From: Victivallaceae bacterium
GTDB taxonomy: Bacteria; Verrucomicrobiota; Lentisphaeria; Victivallales; Victivallaceae
Direction of reading: 5' to 3'
DNA length: 64,000 nucleotides
NCBI GenBank assembly: GCA_028709805.1
Contig: JAQUTL010000002.1
Coordinates: forward strand, 62,001-126,000
A program made the position numbers and the translations under genes. Positions 25,559-34,835 of the stretch are shown here, piece by piece. A model generated the notes under the pieces. The model worked only from the letters and a program-made list of their open reading frames with translations. It ran no database searches and was not told the origin of the DNA. Positions within the stretch are counted from its first letter, which is position 1; each line of letters begins with the position of its first letter.

Positions 25559-26908
25559 TTATTGCGTGGTCACGCCTCCGAAATAAAATTCGCGCGGATT
25601 GTCATAGGCGACCCGCCGGGCGATGTCAAGCGCCGCGCCGGCCGGGATGCGGCGTTTTTCGACCAGTTCGCCGAGGAGGTCGGCCAGCGCCCGGCGGAAC
25701 AGCTCGAAACGCGACCGGAAGCTGAGCAGTTTGCGCGAATCGGACACCATTCCGGGATGTTGAGACAGCAGTTCGATGTCGGCGGCGGTCTCCAGTTGAC
25801 GGCGGATGCCGGCCGGCGAGTCGCACAGCCACCATGCCGCGCCGGTGCGCACGTTGGCTCCGAAGTCGCGCGCCAGACCGGACAGGGTGGAGTAATGAGC
25901 CGGGTCAAGGCAGTACAATACGAATTTCAGCTGCGAGTCGAACCGGTTGAGCAGTTTCGGCAGTGCCGGAAACAGCGGCACGGCGAAGTTGCCGCTGTCG
26001 CCTCCGGCGTCCGGGCCGAGCCGGTCGAACAGAGTTTTGCGCACGTTGCGTTCAGCGCCGATGTGCAGCTGGGTTGTCCAGTTTGTTTCAACGTTGAGTT
26101 GCAGGCAGAAGTCGAGCAGCGTGGCGGCGAACAGTTCAGCCTCCGCGGGGCTGACGTGCCGGCCGGCAATGGCTTTGCACAGCACACCGTTGGCCGCGGC
26201 GCAATCCGGCTCGGCCGCCGGAACAACGGTGAGTCCGTGATCGGAAGCCACGCAGCCGCGCGACGCGAAAAACCGGTGCGAGAGCAGCAGCGCTTCAGCG
26301 AGCGCTGAAAATGAATCGATGGAGATATTAAAGCGTTTGCCGAGCCGTTCAAGCTGTTCGCACCACCCGTTTGCCCCGACGTTGAGATATTTGTCCGGGC
26401 GCCAGGTGGGGCGGATGCGTCCGCCGGAAACGGCGGCATGGGATTCGAGCGTATCGGCCGGGTCGTCGGTGGTACACATCGTTTCGACGCCGGCCAGCAG
26501 TTTTGACGGCCGCAGATCGCTCTTTGCGGCAAGCTTCCAGATTTCATCGCAGGTGGAGCCGTTCAGCGGCAGATCGGTATTCAGGTGGCGGCGCAGGTCA
26601 AGAACCGTCCAGTCATAAACCGGATTGCCGGCGAAGAGCGGGAATACGGCGGCCAAGGCCCGGAATTTGTCCCGCGGCGGGCGGTCGCCGGTGATGAACT
26701 CTTCAGGAACGGAGCATTTGCGTTCCAGCTCCCAGACGTAATGGTCGGTCGCGCCGACCAGTTCCCACAGATCGGCCGGCGGCCGGTCGGCGGCGATCGC
26801 GGCGGCGTCGGCGTGATTGTGCGGATCAATGATCGGCAGCGCGGCAATGGATGAAAAAATATCGCGGGCGGCCGGGCTGCAAAGCAGGTATGAACGGTCA
26901 AAATCCAT
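25559..26908 (-). CDS. uxaC: glucuronate (uronate) isomerase
   Basis: A 449-residue amidohydrolase-fold isomerase that interconverts glucuronate/galacturonate with fructuronate/tagaturonate. The metal motif is IDPHNHADAAA. Further family segments are DLRPSKLLAG, TDDPADTLESH and RPDKYLNV, all typical of UxaC. It is slightly shorter than the E. coli enzyme. No other uronate catabolism gene (kduD, uxuA, uxaB) is adjacent. The exported heparinase-like lyase elsewhere in the window is a plausible upstream source of uronates. Its promoter region is shared with the divergent GH42-like gene. Confidence 0.9.
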   Translation of the reverse strand: MDFDRSYLLCSPAARDIFSSIAALPIIDPHNHADAAAIAADRPPADLWELVGATDHYVWELERKCSVPEEFITGDRPPRDKFRALAAVFPLFAGNPVYDWTVLDLRRHLNTDLPLNGSTCDEIWKLAAKSDLRPSKLLAGVETMCTTDDPADTLESHAAVSGGRIRPTWRPDKYLNVGANGWCEQLERLGKRFNISIDSFSALAEALLLSHRFFASRGCVASDHGLTVVPAAEPDCAAANGVLCKAIAGRHVSPAEAELFAATLLDFCLQLNVETNWTTQLHIGAERNVRKTLFDRLGPDAGGDSGNFAVPLFPALPKLLNRFDSQLKFVLYCLDPAHYSTLSGLARDFGANVRTGAAWWLCDSPAGIRRQLETAADIELLSQHPGMVSDSRKLLSFRSRFELFRRALADLLGELVEKRRIPAGAALDIARRVAYDNPREFYFGGVTTQ

Positions 26909-26960
26909 AATGCGATCCTTATTTTTTTAAAAATATAATTCGTTCCTCCGCTTTTTCAAA

Positions 26961-26988
26961 TTGCATCAGATTAAAACCGGGATATATT
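26961..26988 (+). promoter_or_regulatory. candidate promoter of the GH42-like gene
   Basis: TTGCAT (26961-26966), 16-bp spacer, TATATT (26983-26988), 25 bp before the ATG at 27014. Confidence 0.45.
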
Positions 26989-27013
26989 GAGTTAAAAAGG
27001 AGCTTGAAGCGAT

Positions 27014-28999
27014 ATGTACAGATATATTTTGAGATATTACATTGATCCGGGATTCCGGGAAATCGAACGCCGGGACGAACTGGCTGACTTCTGTGTGAGC
27101 AGCGCGATCGACGAAGTCATGCTGTTCCTTAATCCCGAGGAGCTGTTCCGCGGCTGGCTGGATGACGCGGAACTTGAAGTTTGGCTCGAATCGGCCGAAG
27201 CGACTGCGGCGGCGCTGCGGGAAAAGGGGATAGCCGTCAGCGTCAACCCGTGGACGACGCTGGTGCATCTGGCGCGCGGCCGCTCATTCGGTGAGGTCGG
27301 GCGCGACTTCACTCCGATGGTCGGCGAGACCGGCGCGGTGTCGGATATAACCGCGTGTCCGCTGTGTTCAAAATGGCAGGATTGGCTGTGCCGCGAATTT
27401 GCCCGGATCGCCGGGCGGCTTGAACCGGAGGCAATCTGGATTGAAGACGACTGGCGGCTTCACAATCATGAGGCGTCGATGAATTACGGCGGCTGTTTCT
27501 GCCGTCTGCATCTGGAAAAATTCGCCCGGCTTGCCGGAGTTGAAACGGTGACGCGGGAGGAAATATTGAAGAATATTCTGGCGCCGGGCGAGCCGCATCC
27601 GTGGCGCAAACTGTGGCTTCGGGTCTGCCGGGAGTCGCTGCTTGAACCGGCGCGGCGGCTGCGCGCGGCGGTGCCGTCCGCTGTCAAACTGGCGCTGATG
27701 AGCTCGTCTCCCGACGTGCACGCGTCGGAAGGGCGGGACTGGAAGGCGTTGCAGCATGCCTTTGCACCGTCCGGCGATTTCCTGTGCCGTCCGCATCTGC
27801 CGCCGTACACGGAGGGGAGGGCGCTGCAGACGCTGCCGTCGGTCACCCGGCTCACCATTGCAAACTACGACCGTCCGCTGAAGATTTATCCTGAGCTGGA
27901 GAATTCGCCGCGCTGCGGCCGCTACAGCAAGAGCGCCGCGTATTCGGCGTGGGAGATATTGACCAGTGTCTGTTACGGGTCGTCCGGCATCACCATAAAT
28001 CATTACGACATGATGGGCAATGGAATCGCGCTTGATCCGGGGTTCGGCGGCATGCTTGAAAAAATCAAACCGAGGCTGAATCTGGTGACAGCGCTTAAAT
28101 TGGATGACCGCGACTCAATCGGGATTGATGTTCTGTTCAAGCCGAATTTTTCCGAGACGGTTCACACCGGCTCCGGCCGCTCGATGACCGAGCTTTACGG
28201 CAATGCCGCGCAGCTTGGCGACACGTTGACCACGCTGGGATTTTCCATTCGTTTTGTCACCGCGCCGACGGCCGGGAGGCTGACCGCGCTGTGCGGGCAG
28301 ACGGTCCGCGCATTGTCCGACGACGAGTTGCGGATGGTTTTTTCCTCACCTTGTCTGATCGATGCGGAGACTGCCGCAATCATGGTCGAACGTTCACTTG
28401 GCGGTCTGATCGGCGTTTCCTCCTGCGACTGGATATTCCAGGAGGAGTCCGGATTCGCCTATGAGGAGACATCGGCCGGCCGGCGGATGTGCGCCCAGCG
28501 CTGCTCGACCCGCATCCTCAGGATGACGCCGGAAAAGACGGCGGAATCCGTGTCGAGGATACACCGCTTTGACGGATCGGTTCTGGCGCCTGGAATGGTG
28601 CTGTATAAAAACCGGCTCGGCGGAAAAGTGGCGGCCATGGCGTATCCGGTCGGCGGAGCACAGTTCTTCATGGCCTATTTTTCGGTCTTCCGGCAGGAGT
28701 TTATGCTGGAGGTGTTTAAGCGACTGTCGCCGGAAGATGTTGTCTGTGCGCTCGGCGCTCCGCTGCTGGCTTATCTGGTTCGGAGCGGGCGGGGATGGTT
28801 CGCCGGCGTGGTCAATCCCTGTCTTGATCCGGCGGAGGGAGTTTCGCTGCTTCTGCCGTCCGGCGTGGTCGGGAGGGTGCGTCGCGCCGGAGCAGATGGC
28901 GTCTGGCATGACGCGGCGGTTGCGATTGCGGACGGCAGGATGGATTTTTCAACGGTGATTCCGCCGCTTGACGGCGAATTCATCTATATTGCGGAGTGA
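27014..28999 (+). CDS. putative glycoside hydrolase-like protein (GH42-like TIM barrel)
   Basis: A 661-residue protein without signal peptide. The N-terminal half resembles a (beta/alpha)8 barrel. The segment AIWIEDDWRLHNH followed by GGCFCRLHLEKFARLAG is close to the 'iDDDfr...GCfCdeClr.F' pattern seen in GH42-like and related clan-A enzymes. The C-terminal half has features of a class I glutaminase-like and beta-sandwich region (AAIMVERSLGGLIGVSSCD). This combination recalls beta-galactosidase trimerisation domains. Specificity is unknown and the family call is by pattern only. A strong AAGGAG precedes the ATG. It diverges from uxaC, so the two may share carbohydrate-dependent control. Confidence 0.55.
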   Translation: MYRYILRYYIDPGFREIERRDELADFCVSSAIDEVMLFLNPEELFRGWLDDAELEVWLESAEATAAALREKGIAVSVNPWTTLVHLARGRSFGEVGRDFTPMVGETGAVSDITACPLCSKWQDWLCREFARIAGRLEPEAIWIEDDWRLHNHEASMNYGGCFCRLHLEKFARLAGVETVTREEILKNILAPGEPHPWRKLWLRVCRESLLEPARRLRAAVPSAVKLALMSSSPDVHASEGRDWKALQHAFAPSGDFLCRPHLPPYTEGRALQTLPSVTRLTIANYDRPLKIYPELENSPRCGRYSKSAAYSAWEILTSVCYGSSGITINHYDMMGNGIALDPGFGGMLEKIKPRLNLVTALKLDDRDSIGIDVLFKPNFSETVHTGSGRSMTELYGNAAQLGDTLTTLGFSIRFVTAPTAGRLTALCGQTVRALSDDELRMVFSSPCLIDAETAAIMVERSLGGLIGVSSCDWIFQEESGFAYEETSAGRRMCAQRCSTRILRMTPEKTAESVSRIHRFDGSVLAPGMVLYKNRLGGKVAAMAYPVGGAQFFMAYFSVFRQEFMLEVFKRLSPEDVVCALGAPLLAYLVRSGRGWFAGVVNPCLDPAEGVSLLLPSGVVGRVRRAGADGVWHDAAVAIADGRMDFSTVIPPLDGEFIYIAE

Positions 29000-29079
29000 T
29001 TGTTCATGATGGCGGCGTGACGGCGCGTCATGATGCGGTATGATTTTTTCCAGAAGTCTGTAAACTAAGGAGCCGGGTT

Positions 29080-30591
29080 ATGGCGAACAAGGACAGATTG
29101 ACAACGGCGGCCGGGATTCCGGTTCAGAACGATCAGGCCAGCATCACCACCGGAGAGAAGGGGTCATACACTCTTCTTCAGGATCAGCACCTGATCGAAA
29201 AGCTTGCGCATTTTGACCGCGAACGTATTCCTGAACGCGTGGTGCATGCCAAAGGCGCGGGAGCGTTCGGTTATTTTGAGGTGACACGCGATCTCAGCCG
29301 CTACACCTGTGCAAAATTGTTCGGTGAAGTCGGCAAACGCACCGAGTTGGCGGTTCGCTTCTCCACGGTCGGCGGCGAGCGCGGTTCGGCCGACTCTGCC
29401 CGTGATCCGCGCGGTTTTGCCGTCAAACTTTACACCGGGGACGGCAACTACGATATTGTCGGCAACAACACTCCGGTGTTTTTCATCCGCGACGCGATCA
29501 AGTTTCCCGACTTTATCCACACCCAGAAGCGCAACCCTGCCACCAATCTGCCGGACCCGAACATGGTGTGGGATTTCCTTTCGCTTACACCGGAGTCGCT
29601 GCATCAGGTCACCATTCTGTTTTCCGACCGCGGCACGCCTAAGAACTATCGGGAGAATGACGGGCATTCCAGTCACACTTTCATGTGGTACAACAAGCGC
29701 GGCGAACACTTCTGGATCAAGTATCACTTCAAGGCCGACCTCGGCTTTCACACGCTTACTTCGGCCGAGGCGCACCGGCTTGCCTCCACCGATCCCGACC
29801 ACGCCACCCGCGACCTGCATGACGCGATTGCCGCCGGCAACTATCCGTCATGGACGCTTTATGTGCAGATCATGACGCCGGAGCAGGCGAAGAGCTATAA
29901 ATTCGACCCGTTCGACGTTACCAAAGTGTGGTATCATTCGGACTTTCCGCTGATCGAACTGGGGAAGATGGTGCTGAACCGCAATCCGACAAATTATTTT
30001 GCCGAAGTCGAGCAGATCGCGTTCTGTCCCGGCAATTTTGTTCCCGGCGTCGGCCCGTCGCCGGACAAGCTGCTTCAGGGGCGGCTCTTCGCCTACGGCG
30101 ACACCCAGCGCTGGCGGCTCGGAGCCAATTTCCAGCAGATACCGGTCAACATGCCGCGCTGTCAGTTGCACACCAATCAGCGTGACGGCATGAGCCAGCA
30201 TCAGTCCGTCGGCGGACCGAACTACTGGCCGAACTCGCTTGGCTCGGCGGTGCCGGATTCAACGGTCGAAGCGCCGCCCGCCCTTGAGATTCAGGCGGTG
30301 ATCGACCGGCACACCCAGGAGGGCGAGGAGGTCGATTTCATTCAGCCGGGCGAACTTTACCGCAGGGTCCTGGACGATGTCGGCCGGGCGCATCTGATCT
30401 CCAACATTGCGGAAAGTCTCGGCGGCGCCGCTGAAAATCTGCGCTGCCGTCAGGCCGCGTTGTTTTACAAGGCCGACCCGGACTACGGACTGCGGGTCGC
30501 CGAAGCTGTCAATATCGATCCTGATAAAGTAAGGAAACTGGCGGCGATGAGCCAGCGCGACCGGGCGGCCGCAACGCCTTTCGCCGGATAA
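29080..30591 (+). CDS. katA: monofunctional haem catalase
   Basis: A 503-residue clade-3-size catalase. The distal His56 lies in PERVVHAKGAGAFGYFE; the catalytic Asn is in VGNNTPVFFIRD (residues 128-137). The proximal Tyr is in LFAYGDTQRWRLG, which ligates haem. QHQSVGGPNYWPNS near the end is also typical. It degrades H2O2 in the cytoplasm. AAGGAG precedes the ATG. Three bases separate its stop from the next ATG. Presence of a haem catalase beside hydrogenase maturation genes implies oxygen exposure in an otherwise anaerobic lifestyle. Confidence 0.96.
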   Translation: MANKDRLTTAAGIPVQNDQASITTGEKGSYTLLQDQHLIEKLAHFDRERIPERVVHAKGAGAFGYFEVTRDLSRYTCAKLFGEVGKRTELAVRFSTVGGERGSADSARDPRGFAVKLYTGDGNYDIVGNNTPVFFIRDAIKFPDFIHTQKRNPATNLPDPNMVWDFLSLTPESLHQVTILFSDRGTPKNYRENDGHSSHTFMWYNKRGEHFWIKYHFKADLGFHTLTSAEAHRLASTDPDHATRDLHDAIAAGNYPSWTLYVQIMTPEQAKSYKFDPFDVTKVWYHSDFPLIELGKMVLNRNPTNYFAEVEQIAFCPGNFVPGVGPSPDKLLQGRLFAYGDTQRWRLGANFQQIPVNMPRCQLHTNQRDGMSQHQSVGGPNYWPNSLGSAVPDSTVEAPPALEIQAVIDRHTQEGEEVDFIQPGELYRRVLDDVGRAHLISNIAESLGGAAENLRCRQAALFYKADPDYGLRVAEAVNIDPDKVRKLAAMSQRDRAAATPFAG

Positions 30592-30594
30592 TTA

Positions 30595-31650
30595 ATGAAA
30601 AGACTCTGGTTCTGCCTCGGCTGGCTGTGCGTGACGCTCGGTGTGATCGGGATTTTTCTGCCGGTCATGCCGACCACGCCGTTCATGCTTGCCGCGGCAT
30701 TCTGCTTCGGGCGCAGTTCGCCCCGTTTCTACCGGTGGCTGCGCTCGAATCGGTATCTTGACTCATATATTGAGAATTACCGTTCCGGCTCCGGCGTGCC
30801 GTGCTCGATAATCCGCAACAGTCTGCTGTTTTTGTGGGCGGCGTTGATGGCGTCCGCATTGATATGGGACAATCCGTGGTATCGGGGCGGACTTGTGCTG
30901 GTCGGCATATGCGTCACCGTCCATTTGCTGTGTCTGAAGCGGTCGCCGCGCGAGCCGCTGAGATTCACACTGGTGGAACTGCTGGTCTCCATGGGAGTGA
31001 TCGCGGTGCTGGCGTCAATGCTGCTGCCGGCGCTCTCCCGTGCGCGGTCGATGGCGCTGCGCGCGTCCTGCGCCGCCAATTTACGGCAGATCGGGCTGGC
31101 AATCGACCTCTACGCCGGAGACAACCGCGACTTCATTCCCGACACATGGAACCGTTACTGGGGCAGCAGTCTGCCGATTGTCCGGATGCGCGGCGGAATT
31201 ACGTTCGGGTTGGGTAAACTGATCGAGAAATACGGAATAGCTCCGGAAATGTTCGGCTGTCCGGCCGGTATTTCGCGGTCGCCGGAGTATGTCCGCAGCG
31301 CCTGGCTTTCCGGCGGCGTCGCCCAGACCGCCTATCTTTACCGCGAAACCGACGCCGGCTTTATGGCAAAAAAAAATCATATCGACAATTCCGGCAAAGC
31401 TCTGGTAATGGATTTCTGCTGCATTTCCGGTACCGGCGACCCGATCACCGCCCATAATTACGAGTCGGTCAACGTCCTGTTCAATGACGGCCATGTTGCG
31501 GCAAAACGGAACACGCCGGCGCCGAATGAGTTTTACACCGTGGAAACTTCCGCTGCTTCAACCGGAGTTCCCCCCTGCGCCGTTCAATGGTTTCACGCCG
31601 ACGGAACGTTGCCTGAGGGCGAAACCGTCATTCCCTCCGACAACGAATAA
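30595..31650 (+). CDS. DUF454 (YbaN-like) protein fused to a pseudopilin/H-X-DG segment
   Basis: One continuous 351-codon frame contains two unrelated parts. Residues 1-120 match the DUF454/YbaN inner-membrane family ([37 protein letters not shown]). From about residue 121, [19 protein letters not shown] starts a prepilin-type hydrophobic helix, followed by [20 protein letters not shown] and a C-terminal LFNDGHVA segment. This second part is the usual pseudopilin-like protein of Lentisphaerota/Planctomycetota. Normally each is a separate gene. A second start inside (TTG near 30927) could restore separate translation. There is no clear ribosome site; the ATG lies 3 bp after catalase. Confidence 0.7.
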   Translation: MKRLWFCLGWLCVTLGVIGIFLPVMPTTPFMLAAAFCFGRSSPRFYRWLRSNRYLDSYIENYRSGSGVPCSIIRNSLLFLWAALMASALIWDNPWYRGGLVLVGICVTVHLLCLKRSPREPLRFTLVELLVSMGVIAVLASMLLPALSRARSMALRASCAANLRQIGLAIDLYAGDNRDFIPDTWNRYWGSSLPIVRMRGGITFGLGKLIEKYGIAPEMFGCPAGISRSPEYVRSAWLSGGVAQTAYLYRETDAGFMAKKNHIDNSGKALVMDFCCISGTGDPITAHNYESVNVLFNDGHVAAKRNTPAPNEFYTVETSAASTGVPPCAVQWFHADGTLPEGETVIPSDNE

Positions 31651-31684
31651 ACGCGGTTGGCGAGCGATAAAAACGCTTTGAAAA

Positions 31685-32281
31685 TCAGTTTTTGCCGCCG
31701 ACAGCGAACAGATATTTGAGGGCGAGTTCCCGCAGCATCTGCGCGTCGTTGACGATGGCGGGATGGTCCGGCAGCTGTTCGCGCACATTTCCGGCGATAG
31801 TTCCGGCATCGACGACAATCCTCCGCAGCAGCGCTTTCTTTAATCCGGCCGCGCCGTCGTCGCCGTCAAGCTCAAGCAGATTGTAAATGCGCGACAGCAT
31901 CTTGCCGTAGAGCGCCGCAGTGTGCAGCGACTGCTCCACCGGCAGCGTCAGCACGCTGACCGCATTCCATTCGCGCACCGCCCGCTCCGCTCTGGCGAAA
32001 AGTTCAAAACCGGAGCGTGACCGGAGATCGGCGGCGATTTCGTCCTCGTTCATGGCGTCGGTTTCGTCGTCATCGCCCTCCCAGCGCCCCGGCGCCGGCA
32101 ACTGCCAGTTTCCGCCGTGAGCAGGGGCCAATTCTTTTTGCGCCTGAAGTTTGCGGTAAATCGCCTCGTCCTCTCCGGGCATATCAAGATAGCGCGGCAG
32201 GGTTTTGAAGTATCCGTCGATTCTCAATTCGTCGCGTTTTATCTCGCGTTCCCAGTCATATTCATTCCATTCGGGAAACAT
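31685..32281 (-). CDS. hypothetical protein
   Basis: A 198-residue cytoplasmic-looking protein. The N-terminal 60 residues are acidic and charged (FPEWNEYDWEREIKRDEL), the middle has an acidic loop DDDETDAMNEDE, and the C-terminal 100 residues are predicted helical (ALYGKMLSRIYNLLEL, AQMLRELALKYLF). I do not recognise a family. It follows rsfS by 17 bp on the same strand and is likely the last gene of the srkA-nadD-rsfS run. Confidence 0.6.
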   Translation of the reverse strand: MFPEWNEYDWEREIKRDELRIDGYFKTLPRYLDMPGEDEAIYRKLQAQKELAPAHGGNWQLPAPGRWEGDDDETDAMNEDEIAADLRSRSGFELFARAERAVREWNAVSVLTLPVEQSLHTAALYGKMLSRIYNLLELDGDDGAAGLKKALLRRIVVDAGTIAGNVREQLPDHPAIVNDAQMLRELALKYLFAVGGKN

Positions 32282-32298
32282 TGCGCAGAATGGCTACC

Positions 32299-32691
32299 TC
32301 AGTTTTCCGGCCGCATGGCTTCAATGGTCTGTCTGGCCTCGTCGGTCGGCGCGTCGCCCCACAGCTTTTCCAGCTGATAGCGGTCGCGGATTTCCGGAGT
32401 CATGACGTGGACAAGCACCGTGCCGAAGTCGATCAGCACCCAGCCGGACGCCGCTTCGCCTTCAACCGACAGAGGCCTGGCCTGAAGCCGTTCGCGCACT
32501 CCGCGCTCGACATGGCTCTGGATCGCGGCCAGCTGCGTGGTGGAATTGGCCGAACAGATCACGAAATAGTCAGCGATGAAAGTGATCGCTCCGACCTCCA
32601 TGATTACGATGTTTTCCGCCTTTCGCTCCTCCGCCAGCAGTTTACAGGTCTCCGCCAGCAGCAGACGTTTGCTTTCAAGTGATTCAGTCAA
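32299..32691 (-). CDS. rsfS: ribosomal silencing factor
   Basis: A 130-residue RsfS/YbeB/Iojap protein, which binds uL14 and blocks subunit joining under starvation. Core motifs are ADYFVICSANSTTQLAAI and GWVLIDFGTVLVHVM. It starts at TTG: a strong AAAGGAG site sits 6 bases upstream of it and no ATG is available nearby. The start lies inside the 3' end of nadD, the standard bacterial nadD-rsfS arrangement. Confidence 0.93.
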   Translation of the reverse strand: MTESLESKRLLLAETCKLLAEERKAENIVIMEVGAITFIADYFVICSANSTTQLAAIQSHVERGVRERLQARPLSVEGEAASGWVLIDFGTVLVHVMTPEIRDRYQLEKLWGDAPTDEARQTIEAMRPEN

Positions 32692-33325
32692 TTTTATCTC
32701 CTTTTTTCCGGTATAAACCGGACTTCATTATATATTCAAAAACTTCTGTATTAATACTATTGTCCGTGTTTTGGCCTTTTTCCAGACCGCGTCTGATTTT
32801 TGTCGAAGAAATATCGAACAGCGGCACGGCGGCGAGCAGCCCGGAGCGCAGTTTTTCGGTTTCCTCCGCGCTCCAGTGTTTGCGCAGCTCGGCGGCACTG
32901 TCCGGTTCGCCGGGGCGCGGATATGACACCACCGGATACTTCGCCAGCAGCTCTTTAGCACGGTGCCACTGATGAAACGTGGCGAGCATGTCGCCGCCGA
33001 TCAGCAGCAGAAAACGGCGGGAGGGATATTTTTCCTCCAATTTTGCCAATACGTCGATGGTGTACGAGGGGGCGAGGGCAAACTCGGATTCGTCGGCGCA
33101 GACGCGGAGTCCGGCATGGCCTTCGCACGCCAGCTCCGTCATGCGCAAACGGTCGGAGAACGGCGACAGCCTGCGGTGTTTGTGCGGCGGCACCCATGCC
33201 GGAGCCAGCCACACTTCGTCGGCAAGTCCGGCGGCGACGGCGGCGTCCGCCAGCGCAATATGTCCGGCGTGCGGCGGGTCGAAGCTGCCGCCGAAGTAGG
33301 CGGTTTTAATTTTCAGATCAGCCAT
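32684..33325 (-). CDS. nadD: nicotinate-nucleotide adenylyltransferase
   Basis: A 213-residue enzyme making deamido-NAD from nicotinate mononucleotide and ATP. The nucleotidyltransferase signature is AYFGGSFDPPHAGHIALA, followed by LAPAWVPPHKHRRLSPFSDR and LLIGGDMLATFHQW. The end ISSTKIRRGLEKG is the family's ISSTxIR motif. GGAG precedes the ATG. The start overlaps the end of the SrkA-like gene by about 13 bases and its own end overlaps rsfS, so the three are translationally linked. Confidence 0.94.
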   Translation of the reverse strand: MADLKIKTAYFGGSFDPPHAGHIALADAAVAAGLADEVWLAPAWVPPHKHRRLSPFSDRLRMTELACEGHAGLRVCADESEFALAPSYTIDVLAKLEEKYPSRRFLLLIGGDMLATFHQWHRAKELLAKYPVVSYPRPGEPDSAAELRKHWSAEETEKLRSGLLAAVPLFDISSTKIRRGLEKGQNTDNSINTEVFEYIMKSGLYRKKGDKID

Positions 33326-34383
33326 GATGTTTCTCCGTCGTCTTCGTCATCGTCTCCGGCTTCGCCGCATTTTCCGTCATCGTCCGGACCGTCCGCCAGC
33401 AGATGCAGCTGCGCGGCAAGTTCGGAGAGTTCATTGCGCCAGAACTCCGGCGTTCCCCAGTCGGGATATACGCGGTCGAACATAAAGTCTTTTTTCTGTT
33501 TGGCGCACCAGTCAAGATAATAAAACATCCGCATGGCCCGCAGACTTTCCAGCAACTCTGGTTCGGCGGCGTCAAGCTCGCGCAGTTCGCGGTATCCGGC
33601 GGTCAGCCGCTCAAGTTCGGCTCCGCATTTAAAGGCGCTGTCCGGCAGCAGCATCCAAAGATCCTGCGCCGCAGGAGCCACGGCCATGTCATCGAAGTCG
33701 ATCAGCGTCAGGCCTTCGCCGGGCCGGTCGATAATGTTTCCGGAGTGCAGATCGCCGTGAACCGCCAGAAGTTCAACGCCTTCCATTTCCGGCGAAGCAG
33801 TCTCAATCAGTTCCAGCGCGATTCTTTCCAGCTCGTTTTTGACCCGGACCGGAATAAACGGCATGGCCAGCAGATCGTTCAGCGCCGCGCGGGTGGAGCG
33901 TTCCGGTGTCAGCACCGGACGGTTCGCCACCTGCGGCAGTTTTTCGCCGGCCAGATGCAGTCTGGCGACAAGCCGGCCGAGCCGCCGCCAGTTTTCCGGC
34001 GTTTCCGGCTCGAATCTTCTCCCGGCTTTCTTGGGATACAGGGCAAACCAAATGCCCTCCGCGCATTCACCGAGCGTTCCGCCGGATTTCAGTTCAAGCG
34101 GCGCCACCACCGGCAGCTCGTCGGCAACGCAGGCGGCCATGAACTCGTGCTCTTCGGCGAGCGCCGCCTTGCTCCAGCGTCCTGGCCGGTAGAACTTTGC
34201 CACCACCGCAGTGCCGTCAATTTTGCGCAGTTCGTAAACCCGGTTGATGTAGCTTGGAAACGGGATGGTCACCGGCATGAAGCGACAGCCCAGCGCGGTC
34301 TCCGCCGCCGCCACCACCGCTTCCGGCGACAGCGTGGAAAAACCGTCCGGCATAACCGGAGCAGCGGTGGTTGCACCCGTCAT
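33313..34383 (-). CDS. SrkA/RdoA-like aminoglycoside-phosphotransferase-fold kinase
   Basis: About 356 residues. The kinase-like fold is shown by VVAKFYRPGRWSKAALAEEH (ATP Lys), the catalytic loop AVHGDLHSGNIIDRP and the metal motif LIDFDDMAVAPAAQDLW. Gene order of motifs and the 'FYRPGRW' segment match stress response kinase A (SrkA/YihE), a Ser/Thr kinase that counters death under envelope stress. A C-terminal acidic tail (DGPDDDGKCGEAGDDDEDDGE) is an extra. ATG 34383 with upstream GGAG is preferred over GTG 34392. It is the first gene of the run leading to nadD and rsfS. Confidence 0.8.
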   Translation of the reverse strand: MTGATTAAPVMPDGFSTLSPEAVVAAAETALGCRFMPVTIPFPSYINRVYELRKIDGTAVVAKFYRPGRWSKAALAEEHEFMAACVADELPVVAPLELKSGGTLGECAEGIWFALYPKKAGRRFEPETPENWRRLGRLVARLHLAGEKLPQVANRPVLTPERSTRAALNDLLAMPFIPVRVKNELERIALELIETASPEMEGVELLAVHGDLHSGNIIDRPGEGLTLIDFDDMAVAPAAQDLWMLLPDSAFKCGAELERLTAGYRELRELDAAEPELLESLRAMRMFYYLDWCAKQKKDFMFDRVYPDWGTPEFWRNELSELAAQLHLLADGPDDDGKCGEAGDDDEDDGETSWLI

Positions 34384-34473
34384 CCGTCGCACTCCGTTTC
34401 CATGCTGACAACCCCCGCACCCCGCTCGGCAGACATTTGTCTGACCGTCCGGCGGTTCTCAAATCCCGGATGT

Positions 34474-34515
34474 ATAAAATAAAACAGCGGAACCATGGTC
34501 ACCCCGGCTCCGCTG
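34474..34515 (-). terminator. terminator downstream of the small basic protein gene
   Basis: On the minus strand a stem AGCGGAGCC / GGTTCCGCT with one G-T pair (34506-34514 and 34485-34494) leads into a TTTTATTTTA tract. It lies about 20 bp past the stop of the 50-codon gene. Confidence 0.65.
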
Positions 34516-34532
34516 CTTTCCGCCTTGTTCAC

Positions 34533-34685
34533 TCAGTCGATCGGCTTGGTTTTGGGAAGACCGAAGAATTTTTCCTCGGCGATTCGTTTGTCGGCGCGGA
34601 GCATATCGATGCGCTCATAACGCTTCATGACGTTGCGCTTCTTGCGGATCTTGCCGCCGACCCGCAGACTCGGATGTTGTGACAT
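34533..34685 (-). CDS. PVC-type small basic protein, 50 residues
   Basis: A complete 50-codon gene on the minus strand, starting MSQHPSLRVGGKIRKKRNVM and ending FFGLPKTKPID. GAGG precedes the ATG. The pattern 'SLxxxGK...RNVxxRxERI...FGLPKxK' matches the small basic protein family reported as restricted to Chlamydiae, Verrucomicrobia, Planctomycetes and relatives. It is rich in Lys/Arg, like a ribosome-associated protein, but its role is unknown. An AT-rich leader with TTGAAT and TAATAT elements and a terminator indicate a single-gene transcript. It is a useful lineage marker. Confidence 0.88.
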   Translation of the reverse strand: MSQHPSLRVGGKIRKKRNVMKRYERIDMLRADKRIAEEKFFGLPKTKPID

Positions 34686-34835
34686 TTTATTACCTCGCTA
34701 TGTTAATTTTGTTTTGCTTGCAAATCATATTGGTGCTTTTAATATTACCTGATTTTCACAATATTCAAGATTTTGTTGTGAAAAAAACGGTTTTTTCTGG
34801 TAAAAATGCAAAAATGCGTTCAATTAATAAGCAAT

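Noticed and set aside
29000-29079. Terminator between the GH42-like gene and catalase
   Set aside because: A short CATGA/TCATG palindrome is present, but no T run follows it directly.
34533-34685. Ribosomal protein bS21 or another small ribosomal protein
   Set aside because: Size and charge fit, but the SLxxxGK and FGLPK segments match the PVC small basic protein instead.
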